Origin: a virus
IMG/VR virus record: IMGVR_UViG_3300047362_000015
Location: 1 to 36,173 of that record
Strand: one strand, 5' to 3'
DNA: 36,173 nucleotides
Shown: positions 17,523 to 24,272 of the stretch, piece after piece
Layout: each line of letters starts with the position of its first letter
Numbering within the stretch: the first letter of the stretch is position 1
Position numbers and translations under genes: made by a program
Notes under the pieces: generated by a model
Told to the model about the DNA's origin: nothing
Database searches by the model: none
Seen by the model: only the letters and a program-made list of their open reading frames with translations

Positions 17523-18143
17523 TTAATAGCTAGTCACGCGCATTCTAAGGCCAGAGCCAGCAAAGCGTGTGTCGTTTGAGGCTTTTTGCAAAGACTGCAT
17601 TGCTGACGAATACAAAGCCGCCCAAGTTTGCGTTCTAGCGTCGTCGTTCAGGTATGGTGCAGCTTGGATTAACGAGCCATACAAATAAACGTCCGGCGAG
17701 TCTTGCAGCAACCAGTTGTATGTATTTGAATCAGTAAGCTCAGGAATTGATTGGTAATACATAAGCTGCATACCGTACTCACCATCAGGCGTCGGGAATA
17801 CCTCAATGCTTTCGCCAGCGTGAGAGTAAAATCTAGGCGCGCCGCTGGCGTTTGAATTGTTTTGCCGATATTTAATCATATCATCAAGGCTGGCCATCTC
17901 CAGCGGGCGCGTGCCATCACTCGTCAAACTAAAACGCAAAGTTTCAAGCCAATCAGCCGGAACCTGTACATAACGGCTATCAAGCGTAGCATCGACGCGG
18001 TTAACCATCTTGTAATGCCGTAAGTCACGGTTAATGCCTGCCTCAGTCAAACTAATAAAATCAGGAATGACCGACGTGAGATCGTCGCGGTTCAGCCAGT
18101 TGGCTATGCTAGACTTTAGCTCTGCGTAAGTTGTGATTGCCAT
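17523..18143 (-). CDS. Head-tail adaptor protein (SU10 adaptor-like)
   Basis: A 206-residue protein starting MAITTYAELKSSIANWLNRDDLTSVIPDFISLTE, a helical opening typical of adaptor proteins that sit under the portal of SU10-like and related podoviruses. A LRHYKMVNRVDATLDSRYVQVPADWLETLR segment and a YGMQLMYYQSIPELTDSNTYNWLL segment follow. It would form the ring linking portal to nozzle. It shares one base with the 542-aa gene. Together with the SU10-type capsid protein this supports a podovirus neck. Confidence 0.8.
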   Translation of the reverse strand: MAITTYAELKSSIANWLNRDDLTSVIPDFISLTEAGINRDLRHYKMVNRVDATLDSRYVQVPADWLETLRFSLTSDGTRPLEMASLDDMIKYRQNNSNASGAPRFYSHAGESIEVFPTPDGEYGMQLMYYQSIPELTDSNTYNWLLQDSPDVYLYGSLIQAAPYLNDDARTQTWAALYSSAMQSLQKASNDTRFAGSGLRMRVTSY

Positions 18144-19771
18144 TAGTAATTCCCCGACATTAGCGCGCGGTTCGACATAGCGTCAACTGCATACATATCA
18201 GCTGCCTCCTTGCCTTGTGTTTTTAATATTTCATCATACATCATGTTTACCTCAACCCACTGGTCATCAATTACTTGACGCATGTTGGGATTCATTTGAA
18301 ACCCGCGAATGTCTTTAGGCATTGCCTCAACTTTTAACATATTGGAACCAAATGGCGTTGAGTCAACAATTTTTGGGTAAGCCGCGTCTGGAAATTGCAA
18401 ATACCAAGGACGAAGACCGCTCATCGTCATATTTTCGCCGACTCGCGGAATAATTGCGTCGTATGATGCGTGCTTATTGCCGTATTCAAAGAAGTCGCCC
18501 GTTTGTGGCTCAAAAGCGCGATAGCCGCTGCTAAGGGCTGGAGGGTCAACAAGGTTTGGGTCGGTTGCAGCCCAACGAACAGCCCCAACACTCGGAACAC
18601 CAGCGTCATGGGCGGCCTTTGTGTCAAGAGACTTCATAAACGCCGCGCGCTCTCCACCCTTTAAGTTCGCAAGATATGCAGGCAACTCTGGACTCAAGAG
18701 TCCCATACCTTCTGGCAAAAACCTATTGTTGTTCTTAGCTGCGCCGCGAAGTGGAACAAAATTAGGGTCAATCTGATCGGCCAGCGCGCCTATCAGCTGA
18801 CCCATCGTCATAGTTTGGTGCATACTAAAGTCGCCGCCAGCTGTACCCATTGTCATGGGTGTGACAAGAGGCTTCCCGTCTTTCTGGGCAACTGAATCCC
18901 AAACTTTTTCTTTTGTTTTTAATGCCCGTTCCTCTGACGCGAAACCTCGGTTGTCTATATTATCGCCGAAGTTGTGACCACCTTGCTGCATAACTGATCG
19001 GGGCAAGCGAACATTATTAACTTCATCAATAACCGTATCACCCATAGTGCTGTCAGCAACAAAACCGAAAAGGTCTGTAAATCCAGCTTTCTGAATATCC
19101 TCTGCACTCATTGACTTGGGTGCTACAACCTCAGACGCAAGCCTGCGGCCAGAAACAGACCAATCACTAGGGGCAACCCCAGTTTGCTTAGTTTTAGCAA
19201 AATTTGAATACAAAGCAGGGTCTTTTGCACGCCCGCCACCCTGTCGGGGAGCGGCAAACCCAGATTTACGCGTAAATGGAACGGCGGCGGCAATTTGCTC
19301 TTTAGTTAAGTTATCAACCGCATCAAGAACATTTCCGACAGGCATCTGGCGAGGGACATTGCTGGATGCGGCACTTAAACTTTGAGCTTCGCCGCCTTTA
19401 CCAAAAGCGTCCAACACTCCACGCATGTCACCCTCTGCCAGCGACTTACCTGCATAAATTACATCAGATGGAACTTGATCCAATGCCGCACGCGCACCAG
19501 ACTTAACAGCCTTCGCAGCTGCGTCACCAATGCCGGGGAACAAACCCAACACGGCAGCGCCGCCAAGCGCGCCAACTAAAGCCCAATTCGGGTTTTCAGA
19601 TGTAGCCTCGTCGTAAATCTCTTTGGCCGCCATCGCGTCACCAATGATCGGTGTGGCCTCAGCTATAAAGCGAGCCGCGTCCATCGGCGTAACATTCGGC
19701 ACGTCAACCGCAAGCCGACGACCTTCCTCAGCATAGCCAGCGTAGTCGCTGGGTGATAGCAACCCAACCAA
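18143..19771 (-). CDS. Large protein of unknown function, possible ejection protein
   Basis: A 542-residue protein placed between the terminase genes and the adaptor. Residues about 35-90 include a Gly/Ala-rich apolar helix (WALVGALGGAAVLGLFPGIGDAAAKAVKSGARAAL) that could cross or perturb a membrane. The remainder is globular with no motif I recognise. The start is probably a TTG at 19771, with GGAAG about 7 nt upstream. A second TTG lies 9 nt further in. It begins 3 nt after the Cys-rich gene. Virion or ejection role is inference from composition. An enzyme or a protein domain shared with mobile elements is not excluded. Confidence 0.7.
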   Translation of the reverse strand: MVGLLSPSDYAGYAEEGRRLAVDVPNVTPMDAARFIAEATPIIGDAMAAKEIYDEATSENPNWALVGALGGAAVLGLFPGIGDAAAKAVKSGARAALDQVPSDVIYAGKSLAEGDMRGVLDAFGKGGEAQSLSAASSNVPRQMPVGNVLDAVDNLTKEQIAAAVPFTRKSGFAAPRQGGGRAKDPALYSNFAKTKQTGVAPSDWSVSGRRLASEVVAPKSMSAEDIQKAGFTDLFGFVADSTMGDTVIDEVNNVRLPRSVMQQGGHNFGDNIDNRGFASEERALKTKEKVWDSVAQKDGKPLVTPMTMGTAGGDFSMHQTMTMGQLIGALADQIDPNFVPLRGAAKNNNRFLPEGMGLLSPELPAYLANLKGGERAAFMKSLDTKAAHDAGVPSVGAVRWAATDPNLVDPPALSSGYRAFEPQTGDFFEYGNKHASYDAIIPRVGENMTMSGLRPWYLQFPDAAYPKIVDSTPFGSNMLKVEAMPKDIRGFQMNPNMRQVIDDQWVEVNMMYDEILKTQGKEAADMYAVDAMSNRALMSGNY

Positions 19772-19774
19772 AAC

Positions 19775-19855
19775 TTACTTCCCGTATTTTTTTGACAGGC
19801 AAGTTCCAGCACGTTTGCATCCGGCGGGGGTGGGGCAACCTTTACATGGTGTCAT
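19775..19855 (-). CDS. 26-residue Cys-rich mini-protein
   Basis: A very short gene encoding MTPCKGCPTPAGCKRAGTCL plus a basic tail. Four Cys at positions 4, 7, 13 and 19 suggest one bound zinc or two disulfides. A GAGG site 8 nt before the ATG, and its snug fit between two co-directional genes, support translation. I recall similar CKGCPxPxxCK mini-proteins in marine phages. Function unknown. Confidence 0.65.
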   Translation of the reverse strand: MTPCKGCPTPAGCKRAGTCLSKKYGK

Positions 19856-19931
19856 ATCATCATCCTCTAGCTTTTCTGCACATTAGCACATTTGTTTGAC
19901 AAAGGCCACGCAGGGTGTATTCCTCGCAATA

Positions 19932-20120
19932 TCACAGTTCACCCAAATCATCCATAATCTTTTCCATGCGGGAAGACAGCTTCCAATAGCCAGCGCGCCA
20001 GCGAGCCGCAAACTGTGCCTCCTCTAAACTCAAACCCTTGCCGATGTAAGTCTTAATCCATTGATTCATACGGATATTCTTCATCCTAGGTGACAGCTTG
20101 TGGAACGGAACTTGCTTCAT
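19932..20120 (-). CDS. Small basic protein after the large terminase
   Basis: A 62-residue basic helical protein (MKQVPFHKLSPRMKNIRMNQWIKTYIGKG) whose ATG overlaps the stop of the large terminase gene by 4 nt, so it is probably translated by re-initiation. It has no Cys, signal or membrane segment. I do not recognise a family. Basic charge and position make nucleic-acid binding or a packaging-accessory role possible (inference). Confidence 0.75.
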   Translation of the reverse strand: MKQVPFHKLSPRMKNIRMNQWIKTYIGKGLSLEEAQFAARWRAGYWKLSSRMEKIMDDLGEL

Positions 20121-21517
20121 GCAATGCCTTTTAAATTACGCTTGAGTGACTGCCTCCACGTTGACATAGACCCAGACAATGCAGTCGCAGCATCGCTGGC
20201 CATCGTCAAACACAAAGCGTCAGCAAGGTCAGGTGACTTCAACCCACGCTTGCGCATCTCATCCTTGCTCTCAGCTTTCATCTTGCCCGATGATGTGAAG
20301 CTGTACCTAATCGCCGTCAACTCCGCCAACAGTTGATCGTTGTTCGGCAACTTGCACGACCGATCCTCAAGCCAACCCTTCGTCTTAAACCAAAGCTCAC
20401 TGCGCAAGTTCATATGCGTCTTACCCATAGCCGGAGCCTCGCCAACATTAATCCCTCTGACAGGCGCGCCAAGCTCGCGCAATCTATCAACAACGCCGCC
20501 GCCAACGCCAATGCTGTCAACCAGTATCTCTTTCGGGCGAGCGCTGGGCGGCAAGCCCTCAAACTCAGCCATCACCCGGCCAACAGTCTGCATCAAGTCC
20601 AACCCCTGCCAGGACGTGATCTCAGTCACAACATTGCCATACCGCTTGCACAGCGCCGTCTTATCCGTACCAAAGCGCGCAACGTCCAAACCCCAGATAG
20701 GCCGCTCATCCGGCGTTACCTCAATGTCGCGATGAATTGCACTCTCAGCCAAGTGAAACGGAATGATCGTGTCATCATCCGCCATCGGGAACTCACCAAG
20801 CACGCGAATCCTAAACGCGTTTGACTCTTCCCCATATCTCGCACGCATCTCGTCAACAAACTCATCACTGACCAGCGGGCTGTCGATGCACGACCAGCGC
20901 CGTGTCCACCAGCTGTCAGCCATCCGCGTCTGACTTTCGTAAAACGTACCGCTGGAGCGCGTCGGGTTGCTCAGCAAGATCGTCGTAGCCGCGTGGCCCG
21001 ACATCGAACCAGCGGCCGCCTCAAACACCTTCTCAGGCACACCAGAAGCCTCGTCCACAACCAACAGCACATTCTCCGAGTGAACCCCAGCCAACGCCTC
21101 CGGCGTCTCAGCCCGGCTAGTCCTGGCCGAAATAAACGCCTCACTCGGCGCAGCGTTCAACTCAACTCGATCAGACTTAACCGTCAGCAACACCTTCAAC
21201 TGCGGCGGCAGCTCGTTAATCCAACGCTTCAGCTCCGCAAACAACGCATCAAACAACTGACCGCTGGTCGGCGCAGTCACAACAACCTTATTCGGAAAAC
21301 GCAGCAAAACAAACCAAAGCATAATCCAACTGGCCGACGTTGACTTACCCGTGCCGTGGCCACTGCGGATGCTAACCTTGCGCTCACCATCAGCAACAGC
21401 GCGCAGAAACTCAGCCTGATAATCATGCGGCGTTGCACCCAACACCTCATGCACAAATAAAGCTGGGTCATCGCGATAACGCAGCACAAACTCTTCTAGC
21501 GGGTTGGCTTCACTCAT
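20117..21517 (-). CDS. terL: Terminase large subunit
   Basis: A 466-residue DNA-packaging motor with an N-terminal ATPase and C-terminal nuclease. The Walker A loop SGHGTGKS is at residues 52-59 and Walker B VLLVVDE at 150-156. Nuclease acidic residues fit GLDVARFGTD (Asp 278), VDSIGVGGG (Asp 334) and KSPDLADAL (Asp 430/433). The gene overlaps the small terminase by 8 nt, the usual coupling. The packaging type (cos, pac or direct terminal repeats) cannot be read from the sequence here. Confidence 0.95.
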   Translation of the reverse strand: MSEANPLEEFVLRYRDDPALFVHEVLGATPHDYQAEFLRAVADGERKVSIRSGHGTGKSTSASWIMLWFVLLRFPNKVVVTAPTSGQLFDALFAELKRWINELPPQLKVLLTVKSDRVELNAAPSEAFISARTSRAETPEALAGVHSENVLLVVDEASGVPEKVFEAAAGSMSGHAATTILLSNPTRSSGTFYESQTRMADSWWTRRWSCIDSPLVSDEFVDEMRARYGEESNAFRIRVLGEFPMADDDTIIPFHLAESAIHRDIEVTPDERPIWGLDVARFGTDKTALCKRYGNVVTEITSWQGLDLMQTVGRVMAEFEGLPPSARPKEILVDSIGVGGGVVDRLRELGAPVRGINVGEAPAMGKTHMNLRSELWFKTKGWLEDRSCKLPNNDQLLAELTAIRYSFTSSGKMKAESKDEMRKRGLKSPDLADALCLTMASDAATALSGSMSTWRQSLKRNLKGIA

Positions 21518-22010
21518 CCGTCACATCCTCATAGTCAGCCTCAATGGCCGACGCCTCACGCTGGCGGTCCTCAGCATCAATCTGTGCAATGTCAGCATTG
21601 ACCTTCCTCAGCGCGTCCAAGTGCATATCGCTCACACTAATCGTAACATTGGTTTGAGGCCGGTTGCCGTAGCGCTCCTGATTATACGAGCCAGCCATAA
21701 ACTTGCGCCACTGCACCTTCTCGCGCGTCGCAGCAATCTCTTGCGTGGAGCTGCCGCCATCTAGCGCGTCAACCATCTCCAAACCCTGCTCAACCAACGC
21801 ATCAGCAGCCGTCAACTTCGCGCTCTCCATCGCCGACTTATACTCCGGCACAGTATGCAAACTGTTGCGCAAATACTCCCGGCTGCACTCAAACTCCTTA
21901 GCCATCGCCGTCACCGTGGTGCCAGATGATAGCCGATCAAATATATACTCAGCGCCGCCGTTCTTGGCGACCTCAGCCAAAATGCGTTTGCGTAAAGCCT
22001 TCCCAGCCAT
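21510..22010 (-). CDS. terS: Terminase small subunit
   Basis: A 166-residue protein with an N-terminal helix-turn-helix-like region (SSGTTVTAMAKEFECSREYLRNSLH, about residues 28-52), then a helical oligomerisation region and an acidic C-terminus (DAEDRQREASAIEADYEDVTDE). It recognises the packaging site and delivers DNA to the large subunit. GGGAG lies upstream of the ATG and the gene overlaps terL by 8 nt. A 369-bp non-coding region with several ordered repeats lies immediately upstream and is a reasonable place for its binding site. Confidence 0.9.
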   Translation of the reverse strand: MAGKALRKRILAEVAKNGGAEYIFDRLSSGTTVTAMAKEFECSREYLRNSLHTVPEYKSAMESAKLTAADALVEQGLEMVDALDGGSSTQEIAATREKVQWRKFMAGSYNQERYGNRPQTNVTISVSDMHLDALRKVNADIAQIDAEDRQREASAIEADYEDVTDE

Positions 22011-22083
22011 TGTGGTAACTCCCGTTTTTTTAAATTTTACTCTGAGTGAGCATCGGTTGGCAAGAGGGGGCCAGGGGGGGCAA

Positions 22084-22109
22084 GCGTGTGTGCGGGAAAC
22101 TACACACGC
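22084..22109. repeat. Hairpin among G-runs upstream of terS
   Basis: GCGTGTG (22084-22090) and CACACGC (22103-22109) pair perfectly over 7 bp with a 12-nt loop. G-runs flank the element, and a C-run lies at 22113-22117. The T-run needed for a terminator is absent. Confidence 0.5.
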
Positions 22110-22234
22110 ACACCCCCGCTAGATTTCTGACCGGGGGGGGGTGTTTTGCCATATTTCGCCAGCTTAGACGCATAATATGCATTATGTTAAATTTAATATG
22201 CAGTGATTACAGTGCGTTGACTTTTGTGAGGTAT

Positions 22235-22271
22235 CATTGCACCTCATTGTGCCACATTGTCGCCACATTCT
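22235..22271. promoter_or_regulatory. Four helically phased CATTGT-like hexamers
   Basis: CATTGC (22235), CATTGT (22245), CATTGT (22255) and CATTCT (22266) repeat every 10-11 bp, so all four would face the same side of the helix. Such phasing is typical of sites bound cooperatively by an oligomeric protein. They lie about 230 bp upstream of terS. The binding protein is unknown. Confidence 0.45.
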
Positions 22272-22277
22272 GGCTTG

Positions 22278-22299
22278 TAATTGAACAAGCGTTCAATTA
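22278..22299. promoter_or_regulatory. Operator-like palindrome TAATTGAAC-N4-GTTCAATTA
   Basis: A perfect 9-bp inverted repeat with a 4-bp centre. The shape and the TGAAC/GTTCA half-sites resemble operators of TetR-type dimeric repressors. The phage does not visibly encode one, so a host regulator would be needed. It could also form a weak RNA hairpin, but no T-run follows on either strand. Confidence 0.45.
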
Positions 22300-22379
22300 A
22301 GCGAGCGCACCCGGCGCGTCGTTGCCAACCAGTGTCGCGGGTGACTCCAACACCATCTGACACGCGCTCACAGCCTCTC

Positions 22380-22589
22380 TCAGTGTATGGTATCGTTCAT
22401 CCCAGCCATCAGCTCACCAGCGTCGCCAAGCTCAACCAGAGCCTCTACCATCGCCTGCACGATGCGCTGCATGTCGGCCCCATGATTGAGCCGCTCTTCA
22501 ACGTATTCAGCCAACCATGTAAGCTCTGCCTCCGCAGCGTCATCGTCTTCGCAGGCTATGTCGAGGCTCATTCTAATTCGGTGAGACAT
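22380..22589 (-). CDS. Small acidic protein of unknown function
   Basis: A 69-residue acidic protein (MSHRIRMSLDIACEDDDAAEAELTWLAEYVEERLN ...), predicted almost entirely helical. A GAGGG site lies about 6 nt before the ATG. It follows the intrinsic terminator at 22606-22651, so it would be made by read-through or from its own promoter. I recognise no family. Small acidic helical early proteins in phages are sometimes inhibitors or DNA mimics, but nothing here proves it. Confidence 0.65.
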   Translation of the reverse strand: MSHRIRMSLDIACEDDDAAEAELTWLAEYVEERLNHGADMQRIVQAMVEALVELGDAGELMAGMNDTIH

Positions 22590-22605
22590 GTCAGCGCCCT
22601 CTCAC

Positions 22606-22651
22606 AAAAAAGACCCCCGACGGACAAACTGGATGAAAACCGTCGAGGGTC
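22606..22651 (-). terminator. Rho-independent terminator after the DUF6378-like gene
   Basis: CCGTCGAGGGTC (22640-22651) pairs with GACCCCCGACGG (22612-22623) over 12 positions with one mismatch and a 16-nt loop. On the minus strand it is followed by six Ts (22611-22606). It lies 40 nt after the stop of the DUF6378-like gene and ends the early transcript, at least in part. Confidence 0.8.
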
Positions 22652-22691
22652 AGTTGGACAGCGCGGGAGGATGCGCTGCCTGATGCTCACG

Positions 22692-22991
22692 TTAAGGCTG
22701 CTGCATTGGCACGTCAAGCATACCCTCATCCAGCTCGCAGCCCAGCGCCAAGTATGCAGCGCCATCGCAGCTGCTATCGTGATGCGGGCCATTGCGAAGC
22801 CTTGCCAGCTTCAGGAGCGCCATGAGCCTACACACGTCGCCCGGCGATACCTTTACGCCCAGATATGCTGACCACATATGCGACGTTGCTCCAAAGTTCT
22901 CCTGCGGCGTACCGTAGTGCGCTTGGCGCGGCCCGTTGATTAGCCCGATGGCTTCCTCAAGCACCGCTGTGCGTACATTCTTCTGCGTCAT
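22692..22991 (-). CDS. DUF6378-like protein (all-alpha, MazG-like fold candidate)
   Basis: A 99-residue protein with the pattern AIGLINGPRQAHYGTPQENFGATSHMWSAYLG, then VSPGDVCRLMALLKLARL and a late DGAAYLAL, matching the small phage family known as DUF6378. Relatives are often thought related to all-alpha NTP pyrophosphohydrolases. I chose the ATG at 22991 because an AGGAGAG site precedes it and the upstream gene ends just before it. A longer reading from 23042 would overlap that gene by 50 nt. A nucleotide-pool cleaning role is possible but unproven. Confidence 0.75.
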   Translation of the reverse strand: MTQKNVRTAVLEEAIGLINGPRQAHYGTPQENFGATSHMWSAYLGVKVSPGDVCRLMALLKLARLRNGPHHDSSCDGAAYLALGCELDEGMLDVPMQQP

Positions 22992-22992
22992 C

Positions 22993-23586
22993 TCACTCTC
23001 CTGTCGGTTCAAAGTTAATCTCATCATCAAACGCCCGGACATCTACAATTCTTGCCCCGGCAAACTCTTTTGTCACAGCCGCCACCATTTCATCTGTGCG
23101 CACGCTCATGACTGCGCAGACCTCGCTGATATGATACACGGCCCACGTTGGATGCTTACGCCGGACAGCCGCTAGATCACCGCTGGCGAGGAAGCAATAC
23201 ATCTTGCCCTTAAACTCGGCTATATGCCCGTCAACCTTTGGCGGCTCATGCCCATCCTGCCTTGCCTTCACGTTCATCATCTTGAGCGCTTTAATAAGAC
23301 TTGTGGCCAGGTCAGCACACAACGTGTAATCGTCTGCGACCATTGCTGCGTCCAGCTCACCCCTCAGCTCACGATAGCGCAGCGCGTATGCTGGCGGCAC
23401 ACAATTAACCAGCGTATCACCCCACACCTTAGCCGCCGCTGCTGACGCGAAGGTAAACGGCTCGACCGCTGCTGCTACCTTGTAGTGGATCGGCTTGTCA
23501 TAGTCAGTATGCTTGCTGTCAAACGTGCCACGATTGGCCATCGCCGCTTTAGCCTTATCCGACTTTGGTTTTGCTTTTTTAGCCAT
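22993..23586 (-). CDS. Conserved-looking phage protein of unknown function
   Basis: A 197-residue protein with a Lys-rich start (MAKKAKPKSDKAKAAMANRG), a helical middle (YRELRGELDAAMVADDYTLCADLATSLIKALKMM) and a mixed C-terminal part (VDGHIAEFKGKMYCFLASGDLAAVRRKHPTWAVYHISEVCAVM). The C-terminal region may be a compact domain, but I do not recognise it. It is the first gene after the origin-like region and terminator, and it leads into the DUF6378-like gene with a 1-nt gap. Its promoter is expected in 23587-23708, but none is obvious. Confidence 0.75.
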   Translation of the reverse strand: MAKKAKPKSDKAKAAMANRGTFDSKHTDYDKPIHYKVAAAVEPFTFASAAAAKVWGDTLVNCVPPAYALRYRELRGELDAAMVADDYTLCADLATSLIKALKMMNVKARQDGHEPPKVDGHIAEFKGKMYCFLASGDLAAVRRKHPTWAVYHISEVCAVMSVRTDEMVAAVTKEFAGARIVDVRAFDDEINFEPTGE

Positions 23587-23708
23587 TGTGGACCAACTCC
23601 CGTAAACCCTGCCAACCCTGCCAGCCGACGTTAGGACGCAAAGCTGCGCCTCTGGCCCGACTTCGCGTCAGCGAAGGAAGGCGGGACAGTGGAGCTGCTG
23701 GTCGTCTC

Positions 23709-23744
23709 AAAAAAAGAGAGTGTTCGCTTTGGCGAACTCTTTTT
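23709..23744. terminator. Bidirectional intrinsic terminator
   Basis: GTTCGC (23722-23727) pairs with GCGAAC (23732-23737) around a TTTG loop. TCTTTTT follows on the plus strand (23738-23744), and a run of seven Ts follows on the minus strand, read from the A-run at 23715-23709. It can therefore stop transcripts from either side. It separates the replication operon and origin-like region from the next genes. Confidence 0.75.
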
Positions 23745-23764
23745 AAGACCTGCGCCTTGACAAA

Positions 23765-23931
23765 GTGCGTCACTGGAGGTAAATTTTCCGTAGGAAAATT
23801 CAGCAAATCCACTGACGCACTATATAAATAAGGGGTTTGCGAGATTTCCGAATCACCCACAAATTGACCGAATTTCAGCAATGCGTCACTGCGCGTCACA
23901 CATGCGTCACTGAAATTTCCCACTGACGCAC
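23765..23931. other. Iteron and hairpin region, candidate replication origin
   Basis: Six copies of a TGCGTCA(C/G)-type motif occur, in both orientations, at about 23765, 23808 (inverted), 23881, 23891 (variant GCGCGTCACA), 23902 and 23920 (inverted). The first pair brackets a perfect AATTTTCC-GTA-GGAAAATT hairpin (23782-23800), and an AT-rich TATATAAATAA follows at 23821. AATTTCAG (23871-23878) and CTGAAATT (23910-23917) form a second inverted repeat around the later copies. This combination is typical of origins or multi-site operators. It lies just after the primase-helicase gene and the 113-aa gene. Confidence 0.55.
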
Positions 23932-24272
23932 TACTCAATGACATCGAAATCGTCCTCTTCGTTGGCTTGCAGCCTGCTGTTGAACTCATCAATAAACTTG
24001 CCCAGAGGCTCAATGGCCTTCTCATATTTGAACTGGCCCTTCGACTTATGCGGCCAGAAGTTAAGTTCTGTGGCCTCGCCTTTGATCTCTATTATACACT
24101 GCAAGTGCCACGGCGCGTTCTCATAGTTTGGCCAGTAGAAATTTATATTTGGGTTTGCGTTTGCAAAGCTAGCGAACTCCATTGCGTTTTGCTCCTCTTC
24201 GCCGTCGTTGTATCTGTAGAAGCAATCGTCATAGTTTCCGCTCCACTCACGTCTCCATCGGTCATGTTTCAT
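23931..24272 (-). CDS. Acidic protein coupled to the primase-helicase, unknown function
   Basis: A 113-residue acidic protein, rich in Trp, Tyr and Asn (MKHDRWRREWSGNYDDCFYRYNDGEEE ...), with a NFYWPNYENAPWHLQCIIEIKGEATELNFWPHK middle and an EEDDFDVIE end. Its ATG overlaps the stop of the primase-helicase gene, so the two are translated together. The last codon lies within the iteron region. I do not recognise the family. The coupling suggests a replication role, and the acidic tail resembles the tail of the SSB in this operon (inference). Confidence 0.75.
   Translation of the reverse strand: MKHDRWRREWSGNYDDCFYRYNDGEEEQNAMEFASFANANPNINFYWPNYENAPWHLQCIIEIKGEATELNFWPHKSKGQFKYEKAIEPLGKFIDEFNSRLQANEEDDFDVIE

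Larger units (their letters stand above)
22011..22379. other. Non-coding control region upstream of the terminase genes
   Basis: A 369-bp stretch without a supported gene. From terS outward it holds three G-runs (22066-22070, 22074-22080 and a run of nine at 22133-22141), a GCGTGTG/CACACGC hairpin, an AT-rich zone (about 22168-22200) containing the perfect 10-bp palindrome TTAAATTTAA, a TGAGGT/ACCTCA inverted repeat (22227-22246), four CATTGT-like hexamers at about 10-bp spacing, and a TAATTGAAC/GTTCAATTA palindrome. It most likely holds the late promoter and perhaps the packaging signal. I could not find a convincing -35/-10 pair. Confidence 0.6.

Noticed and set aside
20333-21343. Several long plus-strand frames opposite the large terminase
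   Set aside because: They are antisense shadows of terL, whose motifs are complete. They have no ribosome sites.
22281-22871. Plus-strand open frame of 196 codons opposite the DUF6378-like gene
   Set aside because: It runs antisense through two minus-strand genes that have good ribosome sites, and through a minus-strand terminator. Its composition is a shadow of GC-biased coding on the other strand.
23579-24025. Open frame of 148 codons on the minus strand over the origin-like region
   Set aside because: It overlaps the well-supported 113-aa gene in another frame, crosses the bidirectional terminator and all iterons, and its product looks like random Arg/Ser/Leu-rich translation.
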